DNA of 64,000 bases from DRYM01 sp964526225 (lineage in GTDB: Archaea; Thermoproteota; Thermoprotei_A; EX4484-217-1): NCBI GenBank assembly GCA_964526225.1, contig CAZGLL010000005.1, positions 4,831 to 68,830 of the forward strand, in the 5' to 3' direction. A program made the position numbers and the translations under genes. This document shows, piece after piece, positions 26,257 to 34,188 of this stretch. Position 1 is the first letter of the stretch; the number at the start of each line of letters is the position of its first letter. The notes beneath the pieces are model-generated. The model saw only the letters and a list, made by a program, of their open reading frames with translations. It ran no database searches and had not been told where the DNA came from.

Positions 26257-26955
26257 TTGGTGAAAGCTCTAATATTAGCTGGAGGTTTTGGAAAAAGGCT
26301 AAGGCCATTAACTCAGGATAGGCCTAAGCCTCTTATAGAAATTAAGGGTAAACCTATTTTAGCATGGCAATTTGATTGGCTTAAGAAAAACGGAGTTAAC
26401 GAAGTAATATTGGCGATAGGATATCTTAAAGAGAGAATTATTGAGGAAATAGGTAGTGGTAAAAGGTTTGGTATAAAAGTAGGTTATGTTGTTGAAGATG
26501 AACCGTTGGGCACTGCTGGGGGATTAAAAAATGCAGCACACATACTAAGCAACGAAAAATACTTCTATGTTTTAAATGGAGACATACTAACAAATCTTGA
26601 CCTACAAAAACTCAGCAGTACATTAGATGAAAAAATTGTTGGTGTGATAGCTGTTGTACCTCTAAGATCACCCTACGGAATAATAAGATTTGATGAAAAC
26701 ACCGGAAAAATACTAAGCTTCGTAGAAAAACCAATACTTCAAGAGTACTGGATAAACGCTGGAGTATATTGTCTAACACCTAAAATCTTCGAATACCTAC
26801 CTGAAAAAGGCGATATCGAAAAAACAACTTTTCCGAAATTAGCTAAGGAAGGCTTACTTAAGGCAGTAGCTTTTGATAATGTCTTATGGAAGAGTATAGA
26901 CACACATAAGGATGTAGAGGAAGCAGAGAAGCTTTTAAGTGAAAAGCCTATTTAG
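26257..26955 (+). CDS. Sugar-1-phosphate nucleotidyltransferase
   Basis: A 232-residue NTP-transferase domain enzyme that joins a sugar-1-phosphate to NMP, supplying activated sugars for glycans. Signature residues: LILAGGFGKRLRPLTQDRPKPLIEI (nucleotide loop), EDEPLGTAGGLKNA, the metal Asp in VLNGDILTN, and FVEKP...WINAGVYCL. The C-terminal left-handed helix domain of longer enzymes is missing, so it is the short MPG1/RfbA-like form; thymidylyl or guanylyl specificity cannot be told. TTG 26257 or GTG 26260 after GGGGTGATG. A strong TATA-rich promoter lies at 26212-26227. No glycosyltransferases are adjacent. Confidence 0.88.
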   Translation: MVKALILAGGFGKRLRPLTQDRPKPLIEIKGKPILAWQFDWLKKNGVNEVILAIGYLKERIIEEIGSGKRFGIKVGYVVEDEPLGTAGGLKNAAHILSNEKYFYVLNGDILTNLDLQKLSSTLDEKIVGVIAVVPLRSPYGIIRFDENTGKILSFVEKPILQEYWINAGVYCLTPKIFEYLPEKGDIEKTTFPKLAKEGLLKAVAFDNVLWKSIDTHKDVEEAEKLLSEKPI

Positions 26956-26956
26956 A

Positions 26957-27026
26957 AGATATCAGCCGGGTAACCGCATCCATCATTCCATTTCGGTCTT
27001 ATTCCCCGAAAAATCATCATCTATTT
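26957..27026 (-). ncRNA. C/D-box guide RNA candidate
   Basis: Read on the minus strand: box C ATGATGA (27020-27014), 17-base spacer, D' box CCGA (26996-26993), 6 bases, C' box ATGATGG (26986-26980), 14-base spacer, box D CTGA (26965-26962). AGAT and ATCT flank the ends and can form the terminal stem. A TATA box at 27047-27054 would start the RNA at about 27024, just before box C. Such RNAs guide 2'-O-methylation of rRNA or tRNA with L7Ae, Nop5 and fibrillarin. Targets not determined. Confidence 0.7.
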
Positions 27027-27046
27027 TTACCTTTTATAGACATAAT

Positions 27047-27054
27047 GTTTATAA
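27047..27054 (-). promoter_or_regulatory. TATA-like box for the C/D-box RNA
   Basis: TTATAAAC on the minus strand, centred about 26 bases upstream of the predicted 5' end of the guide RNA at 27024. Confidence 0.5.
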
Positions 27055-27116
27055 GTTCATCTCTTAATCTAAACTACATGGCCAAAACATTTTAAACTAA
27101 AACACTTAGAGGGCAT

Positions 27117-27773
27117 TTGCTAGTGTTTTTAGAGGGCATGGAGAGATTAATTTACATTTACGGTCCCATAGGAGTTTTCTTAGTTTCCTTCCTTGGCAAT
27201 GTAATACCCTATTCTACAATACCTTACCTAATATTCATAGTTCAATATGGAGCTGCATTTTCAGAAACTATAAGCATGGTAGAAATAGCTATTTTGGGAG
27301 GTGTAGGTGCCGCATTAGGTAAAGTTATCGTTCTACTTATAGGTACAGCTACGAGGAAGATTCTTCCGGAAACAGCTAAGAAAAGTATGAAACTCTTCAT
27401 GAAACTTGCAGGAAAAAGCGTTTTCATAGCTGTTCTCGTGTTTGCGGCAACTCCGCTTCCAGACGATGCTCTCTACATCCCTATCGGAGCAATGGGTTAT
27501 AGCCCGTTCAAATTCTTTGTTGCAGCAACCATAGGCAAAACCATAATAACCTATATAGCCTTGTTGTTTGGTGGAACAATAAGATATTTGGTTGGCGAGT
27601 CTTCAATAGTAACGTCTATTGTAGCTATTGTTGCCACTCTAGTGCTCATGTTGTTGCTAGTAAAGGTTAACTGGGAATTAATAATTGAGGAAATAATTAA
27701 TAAAGGATGGAAGAACTTTATACTAAACCTAATCAAGAACCCTTTAAAGTATGTAAAGAAGTTAGGTGAGTGA
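27117..27773 (+). CDS. VTT-domain (DedA/SNARE-associated) membrane protein
   Basis: A 218-residue integral membrane protein of the VTT/DedA superfamily. About five to six hydrophobic segments with the re-entrant-loop signatures GNVIPYSTIPYLIFIVQYGA, the Gly-rich AILGGVGAALGKVIVLLIG and the central FAATPLPDDALYIPIGAMGYSPFKFF (residues about 103-128), which carries the conserved acidic pair after PLP. Relatives act as lipid scramblases/flippases. The C-terminus is a basic cytoplasmic tail. Start TTG 27117 or GTG 27123; GAGGG lies just upstream. It overlaps the convergent aminotransferase gene by 12 bases. Substrate unknown. Confidence 0.8.
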   Translation: MLVFLEGMERLIYIYGPIGVFLVSFLGNVIPYSTIPYLIFIVQYGAAFSETISMVEIAILGGVGAALGKVIVLLIGTATRKILPETAKKSMKLFMKLAGKSVFIAVLVFAATPLPDDALYIPIGAMGYSPFKFFVAATIGKTIITYIALLFGGTIRYLVGESSIVTSIVAIVATLVLMLLLVKVNWELIIEEIINKGWKNFILNLIKNPLKYVKKLGE

Positions 27774-28970
27774 TGATAAAACATCTTTAATATTTATGCT
27801 TACTCCTCTGTTCGCTAAGGTCTTTGATAGCGCATATGTTACGGTAAATATGTTATCAAGAGTTGCCGTAATTCCCATATGCCCTATTCTAATAGCTCTA
27901 TTCGAAATTTCGCCTAAAGCCGTTGCTACGAGAACACCATATTTTCTCCACATATCATTAACAACAGTTTCGCTATCAATACCGTTTGGCATATAGACAG
28001 CAGTAACTGTAGGTGAAGCGATTTCTTCAGATTCAGCAACTATTCTTAAGCCCATTTTTCTTAAAGCATCCCTTAACTTCTTAGAAACTAACAAATGTCT
28101 CCTATAAACGTTCTGTAATCCTTCATTAAATATTCTCTCTAAAGACACTTTAAGACCGTAGAGTAGATTTATCGGGGGTGTTGAAGGTAGTCTTCTCTTT
28201 GTTTCCCAGAAATTCAGCCATAATCTGAGATTTAAATAGTAACCTTTGGGTTCTAACTTCTCCATTTCTTCAACAATTTTTTTACTTAAGCTTACTATTG
28301 CTAATCCAGGGGGCATATTTAGTGCTTTTTGCGCTCCAAAAACTACAGCATCTACTCCGCTCTTACCATTATTGACATTTATTGGGACAGCACCTGCTGT
28401 TGATACAGCATCAACTATTATTTTAGCTTGGGAATTCTCCTTAACAACTTTAGCTATCTCTTCAATATTGAATATTGTTCCGGCTGATGTCTCACAATGA
28501 GCAAATACGACATAGTCTACTTTGTTCTTAGAAAGATACTTTTCTATAGCCTTTAAACTAGGAATTTTACCCTGTCTTTCCCTTATAACATCAACTTTGC
28601 CATGATAAATTTTAATGAGGTTAGCTATTATTTCTCCAAAATAGCCTGCTGAAAGAACAAGAACCCGTGTTTTCTCGTTGATTAGCGTTGATACTAATGC
28701 TTCTAAACCTACTGTAGCTCCGCCGCCCATGATTATTACTTCTCCATCATTATTTAGGAGCTTTTTAATAAGCTTAACATCTACATCATATATCTCTTGG
28801 TAGTTCGGGAGTAGAGCTTCATCTGAAACTATCGTTTTAAGAACTTCCTGAGGGACTTCTGTAGGACCGGGAGTCATTATATAGTATTTCTTGCTAAACA
28901 GCTTTTCTTCGTAAGAAATTTCAGTCGGTTGATCCGTCATCACTTTATCAGCCTGGAAAGTACTCATCAC
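27762..28970 (-). CDS. Class V aminotransferase (alanine-glyoxylate / serine-pyruvate type)
   Basis: A PLP enzyme of about 400 residues in the AGAT/SPT branch. Diagnostic features: MTPGPTEVPQEVL at the start of the fold, GGGATVGLEALVSTL (phosphate cup), HCETSAGTIFNIEEIA, the PLP Asp in IIVDAVSTAGAVP, and the Schiff-base Lys in FGAQKALNMPPGLAIV (near residue 223). RIGHMG near the C-terminus is the usual family ending. Likely transaminates alanine, serine or glyoxylate-type substrates; the exact pair is unknown. Start GTG 28970 or ATG 28967. Residues 1-27 are an extra N-terminal extension. Confidence 0.88.
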   Translation of the reverse strand: MMSTFQADKVMTDQPTEISYEEKLFSKKYYIMTPGPTEVPQEVLKTIVSDEALLPNYQEIYDVDVKLIKKLLNNDGEVIIMGGGATVGLEALVSTLINEKTRVLVLSAGYFGEIIANLIKIYHGKVDVIRERQGKIPSLKAIEKYLSKNKVDYVVFAHCETSAGTIFNIEEIAKVVKENSQAKIIVDAVSTAGAVPINVNNGKSGVDAVVFGAQKALNMPPGLAIVSLSKKIVEEMEKLEPKGYYLNLRLWLNFWETKRRLPSTPPINLLYGLKVSLERIFNEGLQNVYRRHLLVSKKLRDALRKMGLRIVAESEEIASPTVTAVYMPNGIDSETVVNDMWRKYGVLVATALGEISNRAIRIGHMGITATLDNIFTVTYALSKTLANRGVSINIKDVLSSLT

Positions 28971-29004
28971 ATTCTTATGCGTTTAACATTTAAGCCTCGG
29001 GAGA

Positions 29005-29013
29005 CATATAAGT
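29005..29013 (+). promoter_or_regulatory. TATA-like box of the tsaC leader
   Basis: CATATAAGT lies in the gap between the divergent aminotransferase gene and tsaC. Transcription is expected near 29033, which is where the GC-rich structured segment begins. Confidence 0.45.
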
Positions 29014-29033
29014 TTATGCCGCGCGGCGCACGA

Positions 29034-29120
29034 CTCCATAAGCTTGGAGGTTGATGAAGCTTACAAGGGATGAGCCCTTACATGGGGCGATGATGTTTCT
29101 TCCCGGTTAAGGCTCTTACA
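29034..29120 (+). ncRNA. GC-rich structured leader or small RNA upstream of tsaC
   Basis: Three hairpins can form, each ending in CTTACA or TTACA. The first pairs TAAGCTT (29039-29045) with AAGCTTA (29057-29063). The second pairs AAGGG (29065-29069) with CCCTT (29075-29079). The third pairs GAGCC (29072-29076) with GGCTC (29111-29115) and GGG with CCC inside. GATGA or GATGATG lies in or beside each loop. Hairpins two and three share bases, so they are mutually exclusive. The 3' hairpin with ACA at 29118-29120 recalls H/ACA guide RNAs; no CTGA box D was found. Confidence 0.35.
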
Positions 29121-29143
29121 TACAGACGATTCTATGGTGATGA

Positions 29144-29782
29144 ATGCTGAACACGATAGTATTGAAAATTAATCCTGAAAATCCCGAAAACAATATTCTC
29201 GCAATAGCTTCTTTTATGCTTAAATTAGGGGAGGTAATAGTATTTCCTACAGACACCGTTTATGGTTTAGGCGCTAATCCATTTAATGAAATGTCAGTGT
29301 TAAAGGTTTATGAGATTAAAGGTAGAGAATTCAATAAGCCCCTCCCAATACTTGTATCTAATATTAATACTGCAATGAAGCTAGGTGTTTTCGACGAAAG
29401 AGCTTTAAAGTTAGCGAGGAAGTTCTGGCCAGGATCATTAACAATAGTGGTTAGAAGGAAAATGGGAATTGCAAGCTTAGCTTTAGGAGGACAAGATAAG
29501 ATAGCTTTACGAATGCCGAATCATAAGGTGGCTTTAAAACTTGCCGAATCATTAGGTGGGGCAATAGTAGGTACTAGCGCTAATGTTTCGGGGCTGAAAG
29601 CAGCAAAGACCGCTAACGAAGCTAAGGAGATGCTAGGGAGTAGAGTAAAACTTATTCTTGATGCTGGTCCATCACCTAAAAAAGTACCTTCAACCATTGT
29701 TGACGTAACTGTTAAGCCATTTAAAATAATCAGGCTAGGTCCAGTAAACATAGAGGAAATCGAAAAAGTTATTGGTGAATAG
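29144..29782 (+). CDS. tsaC: L-threonylcarbamoyladenylate synthase (Sua5/YrdC)
   Basis: Makes threonylcarbamoyl-AMP from threonine, bicarbonate and ATP for the universal t6A37 tRNA modification. The 212-residue YrdC domain shows FPTDTVYGLGANPF (near residue 35), YEIKGREFNKPLPILV, KFWPGSLTIVVRR and GGAIVGTSANVSG (near 142), all binding-site signatures. The C-terminal Sua5 domain of longer archaeal/eukaryotic forms is absent, so this is the short TsaC-type form. GGTGATGA directly precedes ATG 29144. An unusual structured leader lies upstream. Followed after 3 bases by a small gene. Confidence 0.92.
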   Translation: MLNTIVLKINPENPENNILAIASFMLKLGEVIVFPTDTVYGLGANPFNEMSVLKVYEIKGREFNKPLPILVSNINTAMKLGVFDERALKLARKFWPGSLTIVVRRKMGIASLALGGQDKIALRMPNHKVALKLAESLGGAIVGTSANVSGLKAAKTANEAKEMLGSRVKLILDAGPSPKKVPSTIVDVTVKPFKIIRLGPVNIEEIEKVIGE

Positions 29783-29785
29783 TTC

Positions 29786-30076
29786 ATGCGTATTTTTGAA
29801 AGAAGAGAAAAGAGAGAAGAACTTGCTACTAAATTAAGAGAGATGGGATATTACGTAAGACTGCATGCTTACGAATATCTTGTCATGTGGAATGGGAAAA
29901 TTCTCTGCACAATTTATATTTTCCCTTTAGAAAACACATGTATAGTGAATTACAACAAGGAAATTTCCGGAGAAAAACCAAAGAAGAAAGTATATGAAAT
30001 AGTAAATGTTATAAAAACCTTAGATCCAAACATTAAGATTATGGTGAAAGAAACACCTAAAAGTAAGAATATTTAA
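29786..30076 (+). CDS. Small hypothetical protein downstream of tsaC
   Basis: A 96-residue basic protein of unknown family, starting three bases after the tsaC stop and therefore almost certainly in the same transcript. The first 35 residues form a charged helix (RREKREELATKLREMGYYVRLHAYEY) followed by beta-strand-like LVMWNGKILCTIYIF and a Lys-rich C-terminal helix. It looks like a compact alpha/beta fold, conceivably nucleic-acid binding given its charge. No motif supports a specific function. Confidence 0.6.
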   Translation: MRIFERREKREELATKLREMGYYVRLHAYEYLVMWNGKILCTIYIFPLENTCIVNYNKEISGEKPKKKVYEIVNVIKTLDPNIKIMVKETPKSKNI

Positions 30077-30166
30077 TATTGTTAAGCTTGTCTAAAAATG
30101 TTAAATTTATATCTGGTAGATCCTAAATATTAAAGTAAAATAAGTTAGCTTAGAGGATCCTAAATA

Positions 30167-30616
30167 ATGAGTGAGGCTCAATACCTTACACGAACACTTC
30201 AAGAATATCTTAAGTCAATATACAGGCTCAAAGTAGAGCAGAGAAAGAAGGTAATTAGGGTAAAGGATATTGCAGCAGAACTCAAAGTTACAATGCCGAG
30301 CGTAACTGACGCTATGAAAAGACTTTCTAAACTGGGTTTAGTACATTATGAGAGATATGGGTTCATAGATTTAACACATGAAGGCGAAAAAGTAGCAAAA
30401 GAACTTTATGATAGATGGGTTGTTCTCAAACATTTACTGCATGATATTTTAGGAGTTCCTGAAGACAAAGCTAGTACAGATGCGTGCAAAATAGAGCATG
30501 ATCTTTCTAAGGAAACAGCAGAAAAAATAGCATTATTAACGCTTTTTATAGATAACTGCCTTAGTGAAGAACTTAAGAGTAAGTTAAAACTGTTTATAGA
30601 GTCGAGAAAATGCTAG
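30167..30616 (+). CDS. DtxR/MntR-family metal-dependent repressor
   Basis: A 149-residue metal-sensing transcription factor. N-terminal winged helix: TLQEYLKSIYRL, IRVKDIAAELKVTMPSVTDAMKRLSKLGLVHYERYGFIDLT (about residues 10-68). The dimerisation part carries the metal ligands: HLLHDILGV near residue 88 and CKIEHDLS near 107, with Cys, Glu and His in place. The SH3 domain of DtxR is absent, as in MntR and archaeal members. Iron or manganese specificity cannot be told. No metal transporter is adjacent. ATG 30167. Confidence 0.88.
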   Translation: MSEAQYLTRTLQEYLKSIYRLKVEQRKKVIRVKDIAAELKVTMPSVTDAMKRLSKLGLVHYERYGFIDLTHEGEKVAKELYDRWVVLKHLLHDILGVPEDKASTDACKIEHDLSKETAEKIALLTLFIDNCLSEELKSKLKLFIESRKC

Positions 30617-30638
30617 AATAAAAATGAGGTTCTAATGA

Positions 30639-31280
30639 ATGAGTAAGAAGAAGGTCACTGTTGAAGTAAAAAATAATTTAAAGAACTTAGTTTTACTAAT
30701 AGAAGCATTAGATGGCTTTCGTAGAGGTAGAGGAATATCTCTTTCAGTGATGGAGAAAGCATATTACAATATAACGATTGATTTACCAATAAAATGGAAG
30801 TACATTAGAAGGATCATTCAGTCCCTAATAAGATACCCTATGAAAGATGGTAGAGTCTTTAGACATTATAAGCTACTTAGATGGGCTAGAACATTAACGA
30901 ACACAGGTATTGTTATGATAATTATCGGAACAGTTATTGCATTAATTTTTGGCAGAAGCGAATTAACATTAGCCTCGTTAATTATAGGTGTTGGTCTAGT
31001 GTATTCTATGTTCTTTCTTAACTGGTATTCTCTAAAGCAAATTTACAAGTACTACGATGAACATGCAAATGAACTCTCAAGTAGAACGAAGAAGTTAAAG
31101 GATGCAGCACAAATACTCATAAACATTATGCGTGAAGAACTTATAAAAAACGGTATTAGCCCAACAAAATATCCTCTTAGACTATATAATGTTGATTATA
31201 AAGGTATAGAAGTTATTTCTAAACCGACATTTTATAGAAAAACGTATTTATGTATTGTCTCAACAGAGGAAGAAAGTTAA
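30639..31280 (+). CDS. Two-span membrane protein of unknown function
   Basis: 213 residues, no recognised family. Residues 1-85 are soluble and basic, with several Arg/Lys clusters (GFRRGRG; KWKYIRRIIQSLIRYP). Two adjacent membrane spans follow (about residues 89-106 TGIVMIIIGTVIALIF and 111-132), then a cytoplasmic-looking helical region and C-terminal strands. Starts 22 bases after the DtxR-type repressor on the same strand, so co-transcription is likely; a link to metal homeostasis would be a guess. Its stop overlaps the convergent pncB stop by four bases. Confidence 0.6.
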   Translation: MSKKKVTVEVKNNLKNLVLLIEALDGFRRGRGISLSVMEKAYYNITIDLPIKWKYIRRIIQSLIRYPMKDGRVFRHYKLLRWARTLTNTGIVMIIIGTVIALIFGRSELTLASLIIGVGLVYSMFFLNWYSLKQIYKYYDEHANELSSRTKKLKDAAQILINIMREELIKNGISPTKYPLRLYNVDYKGIEVISKPTFYRKTYLCIVSTEEES

Positions 31281-32473
31281 TTAATGCTTGGCTCAGGCAA
31301 TTTGAATATCTGGTTTAAAACATAGTTTCTTATCTCGTCAACTGATGGTAGTTTACGCAATATTTTACCGTTCTCAATATATTTTACCAACATAGGTTCC
31401 ATTTGTGAATAACATAGTTTACATTTATGTTTTTCATTGCGGTCTAGGAGACCTATTATTCTTTCATTAATGTGATTTGGGCATACGTAAAGCTGTTTAG
31501 CTCCTGGCATTTTTCCTCTTTTAGCTCTAGGTACCCATTTATTGTTAGTAAATACTTCAACTATGTCCGCACTAATATCTATTGATTTAGGAAAGGCTAT
31601 AGATGTACCTACACCAAAGCCGTCAACATAGTCTCTAAGTTTAACTATGGATTTCTCATCTATTCCTCCGCTTACAAATATTTTAACGTGAGAGAAGCCG
31701 TTAATGTCAAGAGTCCATCTAACCTCTTTAACTATCTTTACCATGTCTCCTCTTCTACTGCTTGGAGTATCTAGTCTTACAGCATAGAGTTTCTCTTTTA
31801 GAAATTTAGCCGCCATTAGCGCTTCTTCCCGCTCATCATAGAAGGTGTCGACAAGAGCTATTCTCGGAACATCCTTTTCAACTACTTCGTCAAATGCTTT
31901 CCAAGCTTCAGTTTGGCTATCAAAAACTACGATAAGTGCATGAGGCATTGTTCCTTTAGGTTTCACGTTAATGTATTTCTCACTTAAAACACCAGAAACA
32001 CCATCTGCGCCGCCAATATATGCTGCTCTGTCTGCCATGGGCTGTATTGCTGGATGAAGAGCTCTTAAACCAAAGAATAAGACTGTTTTGTCTCTAGCAA
32101 GCCTTTTAACTCGTGCTGTAGCTGTTGAAATACTTGTATAGTGTCTTAAAATACCTAGAATTGCTGTTTCGAAAACAGCAAAATCAGCATAATTACCCTC
32201 AATAATCATTAATGGTTCAAAGGGTTTAAACAATGTACCTTCAGGCAATGCCCAAACGCTAACCGGTTTTCCTTCAAGAACCTTTAATGCTTCCTCTAAA
32301 CCTGTAAATATAGCCCAATCATAACCATCAGGTAAGCTATATACGTGAAACTCCATTCTAACCTTAACATTATCTAATCCCTTTTTACGTAAAATATTCT
32401 CTGTTCGTACAAAGTAGATGTCAGTTGCTTTTCCCGAAAGAATTTCCTCCTCCGAAGCAACATATAGCTTCAT
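31277..32473 (-). CDS. pncB: Nicotinate phosphoribosyltransferase
   Basis: Salvages nicotinate to nicotinate mononucleotide for NAD synthesis. The 398-residue type II phosphoribosyltransferase barrel is marked by ATDIYFVRTENIL at the start, ILRHYTSISTATARVK (near 110), FFGLRALHPAIQPMADRAAYIGG, ALVDTFYDEREEAL and VFVSGGID/VDGFGVGTSIAF. A C-terminal zinc knuckle CPNH...CKLC (about 345-370) is typical of archaeal forms. ATG 32473 has GGTGG upstream; TATA-like CTTATAAC lies near 32515. Divergent from a predicted guide RNA. Confidence 0.92.
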   Translation of the reverse strand: MKLYVASEEEILSGKATDIYFVRTENILRKKGLDNVKVRMEFHVYSLPDGYDWAIFTGLEEALKVLEGKPVSVWALPEGTLFKPFEPLMIIEGNYADFAVFETAILGILRHYTSISTATARVKRLARDKTVLFFGLRALHPAIQPMADRAAYIGGADGVSGVLSEKYINVKPKGTMPHALIVVFDSQTEAWKAFDEVVEKDVPRIALVDTFYDEREEALMAAKFLKEKLYAVRLDTPSSRRGDMVKIVKEVRWTLDINGFSHVKIFVSGGIDEKSIVKLRDYVDGFGVGTSIAFPKSIDISADIVEVFTNNKWVPRAKRGKMPGAKQLYVCPNHINERIIGLLDRNEKHKCKLCYSQMEPMLVKYIENGKILRKLPSVDEIRNYVLNQIFKLPEPSIN

Positions 32474-32580
32474 AGTTTAACCACCATTAACACTGTAAAA
32501 GCCCTATAAAGGTGTTATAAGTGGTGAAATTTAAACTTAGCCAACAAAATACGAAGCACAAGTAAGTAGGAAAAGCATAG

Positions 32581-32588
32581 TATAAATA
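32581..32588 (+). promoter_or_regulatory. TATA-like box for a C/D-box RNA
   Basis: TATAAATA on the plus strand, about 26 bases before the predicted 5' end of the guide RNA near 32611. Confidence 0.5.
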
Positions 32589-32611
32589 TTCAGCAGAAGT
32601 TACAATATCTA

Positions 32612-32682
32612 CCGAAACGTGATGATGCTCTGCCGCATATGAACTGTTAAGGGATGATGCTAAGAACCCCTGTCTGACAAGG
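32612..32682 (+). ncRNA. C/D-box guide RNA candidate overlapping the end of a mobA-like gene
   Basis: Plus strand: box C GTGATGA (32619-32625), 18-base spacer, D' box CTGT (32644-32647), 5 bases, C' box near GATGATG (32653-32659), 14-base spacer, box D CTGA (32674-32677). CTTGT-like terminal pairing is weak. The TATA box at 32581 supports independent transcription. The last 23 bases lie antisense to the 3' end of the convergent mobA-like gene, a common arrangement for archaeal guide RNAs. Targets not identified. Confidence 0.6.
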
Positions 32683-33301
32683 TACTACATAATTTTTCTA
32701 CTTTTAACAAATCATCTAAAGTATTTATGTTTGTAAAGACGATTTCTGGATTTCTAGATAAGCTAAATACGCTAACTAAACAAGGTTTTTCTAGAAATTC
32801 TAGTGGCGCTCTTGCTTTACGCATACCTAACATTAATGCTTTATAGGATGCTTTAACAAGCTTCTTCCTCCTATACGCTGAAACCAAAGGTTCTATGAAG
32901 CCATTTGGCCATTCAGGTACTACAGCATCGCACTCTTTAAGCTTTGACAGCATTTTCTTGATAACATCAGTAGTCATTAATGGGTAATCAACAGCCATTA
33001 TAAACACATACTCTGTTCTAGCATGTTTCGCACCTGTATAAATTGCAACTAAGGGACCGTCCTCAAACTTTTCCTCATCCTCTACAATTTTTACTTTAAA
33101 ACGTCCTAAAGCTTCTTCAAGCATGGCTTTTTGTTTATTGTTTTTAACTACAACTATTACCTCTTCAAATAATTCTTTACTAAATAGTTTTTCAAGAACT
33201 AATTCTATGAGTGGTTTGCCGCAAACTCTTAGAAGGGGTTTAAATTGAAAGTTTATTCTCCTGCCTAATCCTCCAGACAAAATTATTAATGAATTCTTCA
33301 T
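32660..33301 (-). CDS. MobA-like NTP transferase (molybdenum-cofactor or cobinamide-phosphate guanylyltransferase type)
   Basis: A 213-residue Rossmann-like nucleotidyltransferase. LIILSGGLGRR is the nucleotide loop (LAGG variant), FKPLLRVCGKPLIELVLEKL follows, the metal Asp is in MAVDYPLMTTDVI near residue 100, and FTNINTLDDLLK near the end is the MobA-type FxNvNTpeDL. MobA attaches GMP to molybdopterin; CobY-type relatives act in cobalamin salvage, so the substrate is not certain. ATG 33301 overlaps the stop of the upstream BtpA-like gene by four bases, coupling the two. Confidence 0.75.
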   Translation of the reverse strand: MKNSLIILSGGLGRRINFQFKPLLRVCGKPLIELVLEKLFSKELFEEVIVVVKNNKQKAMLEEALGRFKVKIVEDEEKFEDGPLVAIYTGAKHARTEYVFIMAVDYPLMTTDVIKKMLSKLKECDAVVPEWPNGFIEPLVSAYRRKKLVKASYKALMLGMRKARAPLEFLEKPCLVSVFSLSRNPEIVFTNINTLDDLLKVEKLCSTLSDRGS

Positions 33302-34116
33302 TGTAAACTCTCTCTTAACCTCCTAACTTTCTCCATAAGTTTCCTAACTCTTTCAGCATCCACTGGATTATCTACTTTGTTTTTAACTTTAAAATATGTT
33401 CCAATAATAAATCCGTCCGCATATTTCCAGTATTTTTCAATATTTGAGTAATTTACTCCGCTTCCCACGATTACGGGTAGGTATGAAGCACCCTTTGCTT
33501 TAACTACGTTTTCAATTGGGGTTTCAGAACCTGTACGTTCTCCTGTTACTATTATTGCGTCTGCGAGCCCTCTTTCTTCACATTCCTTCACAACGTACTC
33601 TAAATCAGCTTTACCTAAAGGTGTTGCATGCTTGACGTTTACATCGGCAAACACCATTACTGTATTTTCGTTAAGAACCTTCTTTTTTAAAGCTAATTCT
33701 CTAGCTATCGGTTTGATAATTCCTTCGGGTGCCGTTAGTACTTGACATAAACTATTAACCCTTATGAAATCCGCTTTTACAACATGGGCTATGCCCAATG
33801 CTTCAACACCTGAGTTTCGTAAAACATTTATTCCTAAAGGTATGTTGAATTCCTTCTTAATAGCATATGATATAACCGAAATTGCAGCTAATGTTTCAGC
33901 TTCTCTAACCCTTATAGCAAAAGGTTTATCGCCAAAATTTTCCACAATAACAGCGTCTATACCTCCTTCAACATAGCTTTTAGCGTCACTAAATGCTCTC
34001 TCAAAGACTTCTTCAAAATTCCCATTATACCTTGGCGAACCAGGTAGGGGCATTAAATGTATAACGCCTATTACTGGTTTTTTCCTAAAGAAGTTTTCAT
34101 TTATAACATGGCTCAT
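33298..34116 (-). CDS. BtpA/SgcQ-family TIM-barrel protein
   Basis: 272 residues of the BtpA family (COG0434), named for a cyanobacterial protein needed for photosystem I stability but far wider in archaea, where its role is unknown. Clear TIM-barrel strands: VIGVIHLMPLPGSPRY, GIDAVIVENFGDKPF (near 52), IPLGINVLRNSGVEALGIA, DFIRVNSLCQVLT, VFADVNVKHATPL and GFIIGTYFKVKN. Related folds bind phosphorylated sugars or nucleotides. Translationally coupled to the MobA-like gene, which hints at a cofactor-related job; this is inference from context. Confidence 0.85.
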   Translation of the reverse strand: MSHVINENFFRKKPVIGVIHLMPLPGSPRYNGNFEEVFERAFSDAKSYVEGGIDAVIVENFGDKPFAIRVREAETLAAISVISYAIKKEFNIPLGINVLRNSGVEALGIAHVVKADFIRVNSLCQVLTAPEGIIKPIARELALKKKVLNENTVMVFADVNVKHATPLGKADLEYVVKECEERGLADAIIVTGERTGSETPIENVVKAKGASYLPVIVGSGVNYSNIEKYWKYADGFIIGTYFKVKNKVDNPVDAERVRKLMEKVRRLRESLQ

Positions 34117-34188
34117 TCCTTAATCACCAATACTGCTAACATTAATTAGGAACAGATTTATTTAAACTAAATTCTCGAGGACAAAAAT

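Noticed and set aside
29034..29120. Reading the tsaC leader as a C/D-box RNA
   Set aside because: TTGATGA and GATGATG look like C boxes, but there is no CTGA-type D box at a usable distance; kept only as a structured RNA of unknown type.
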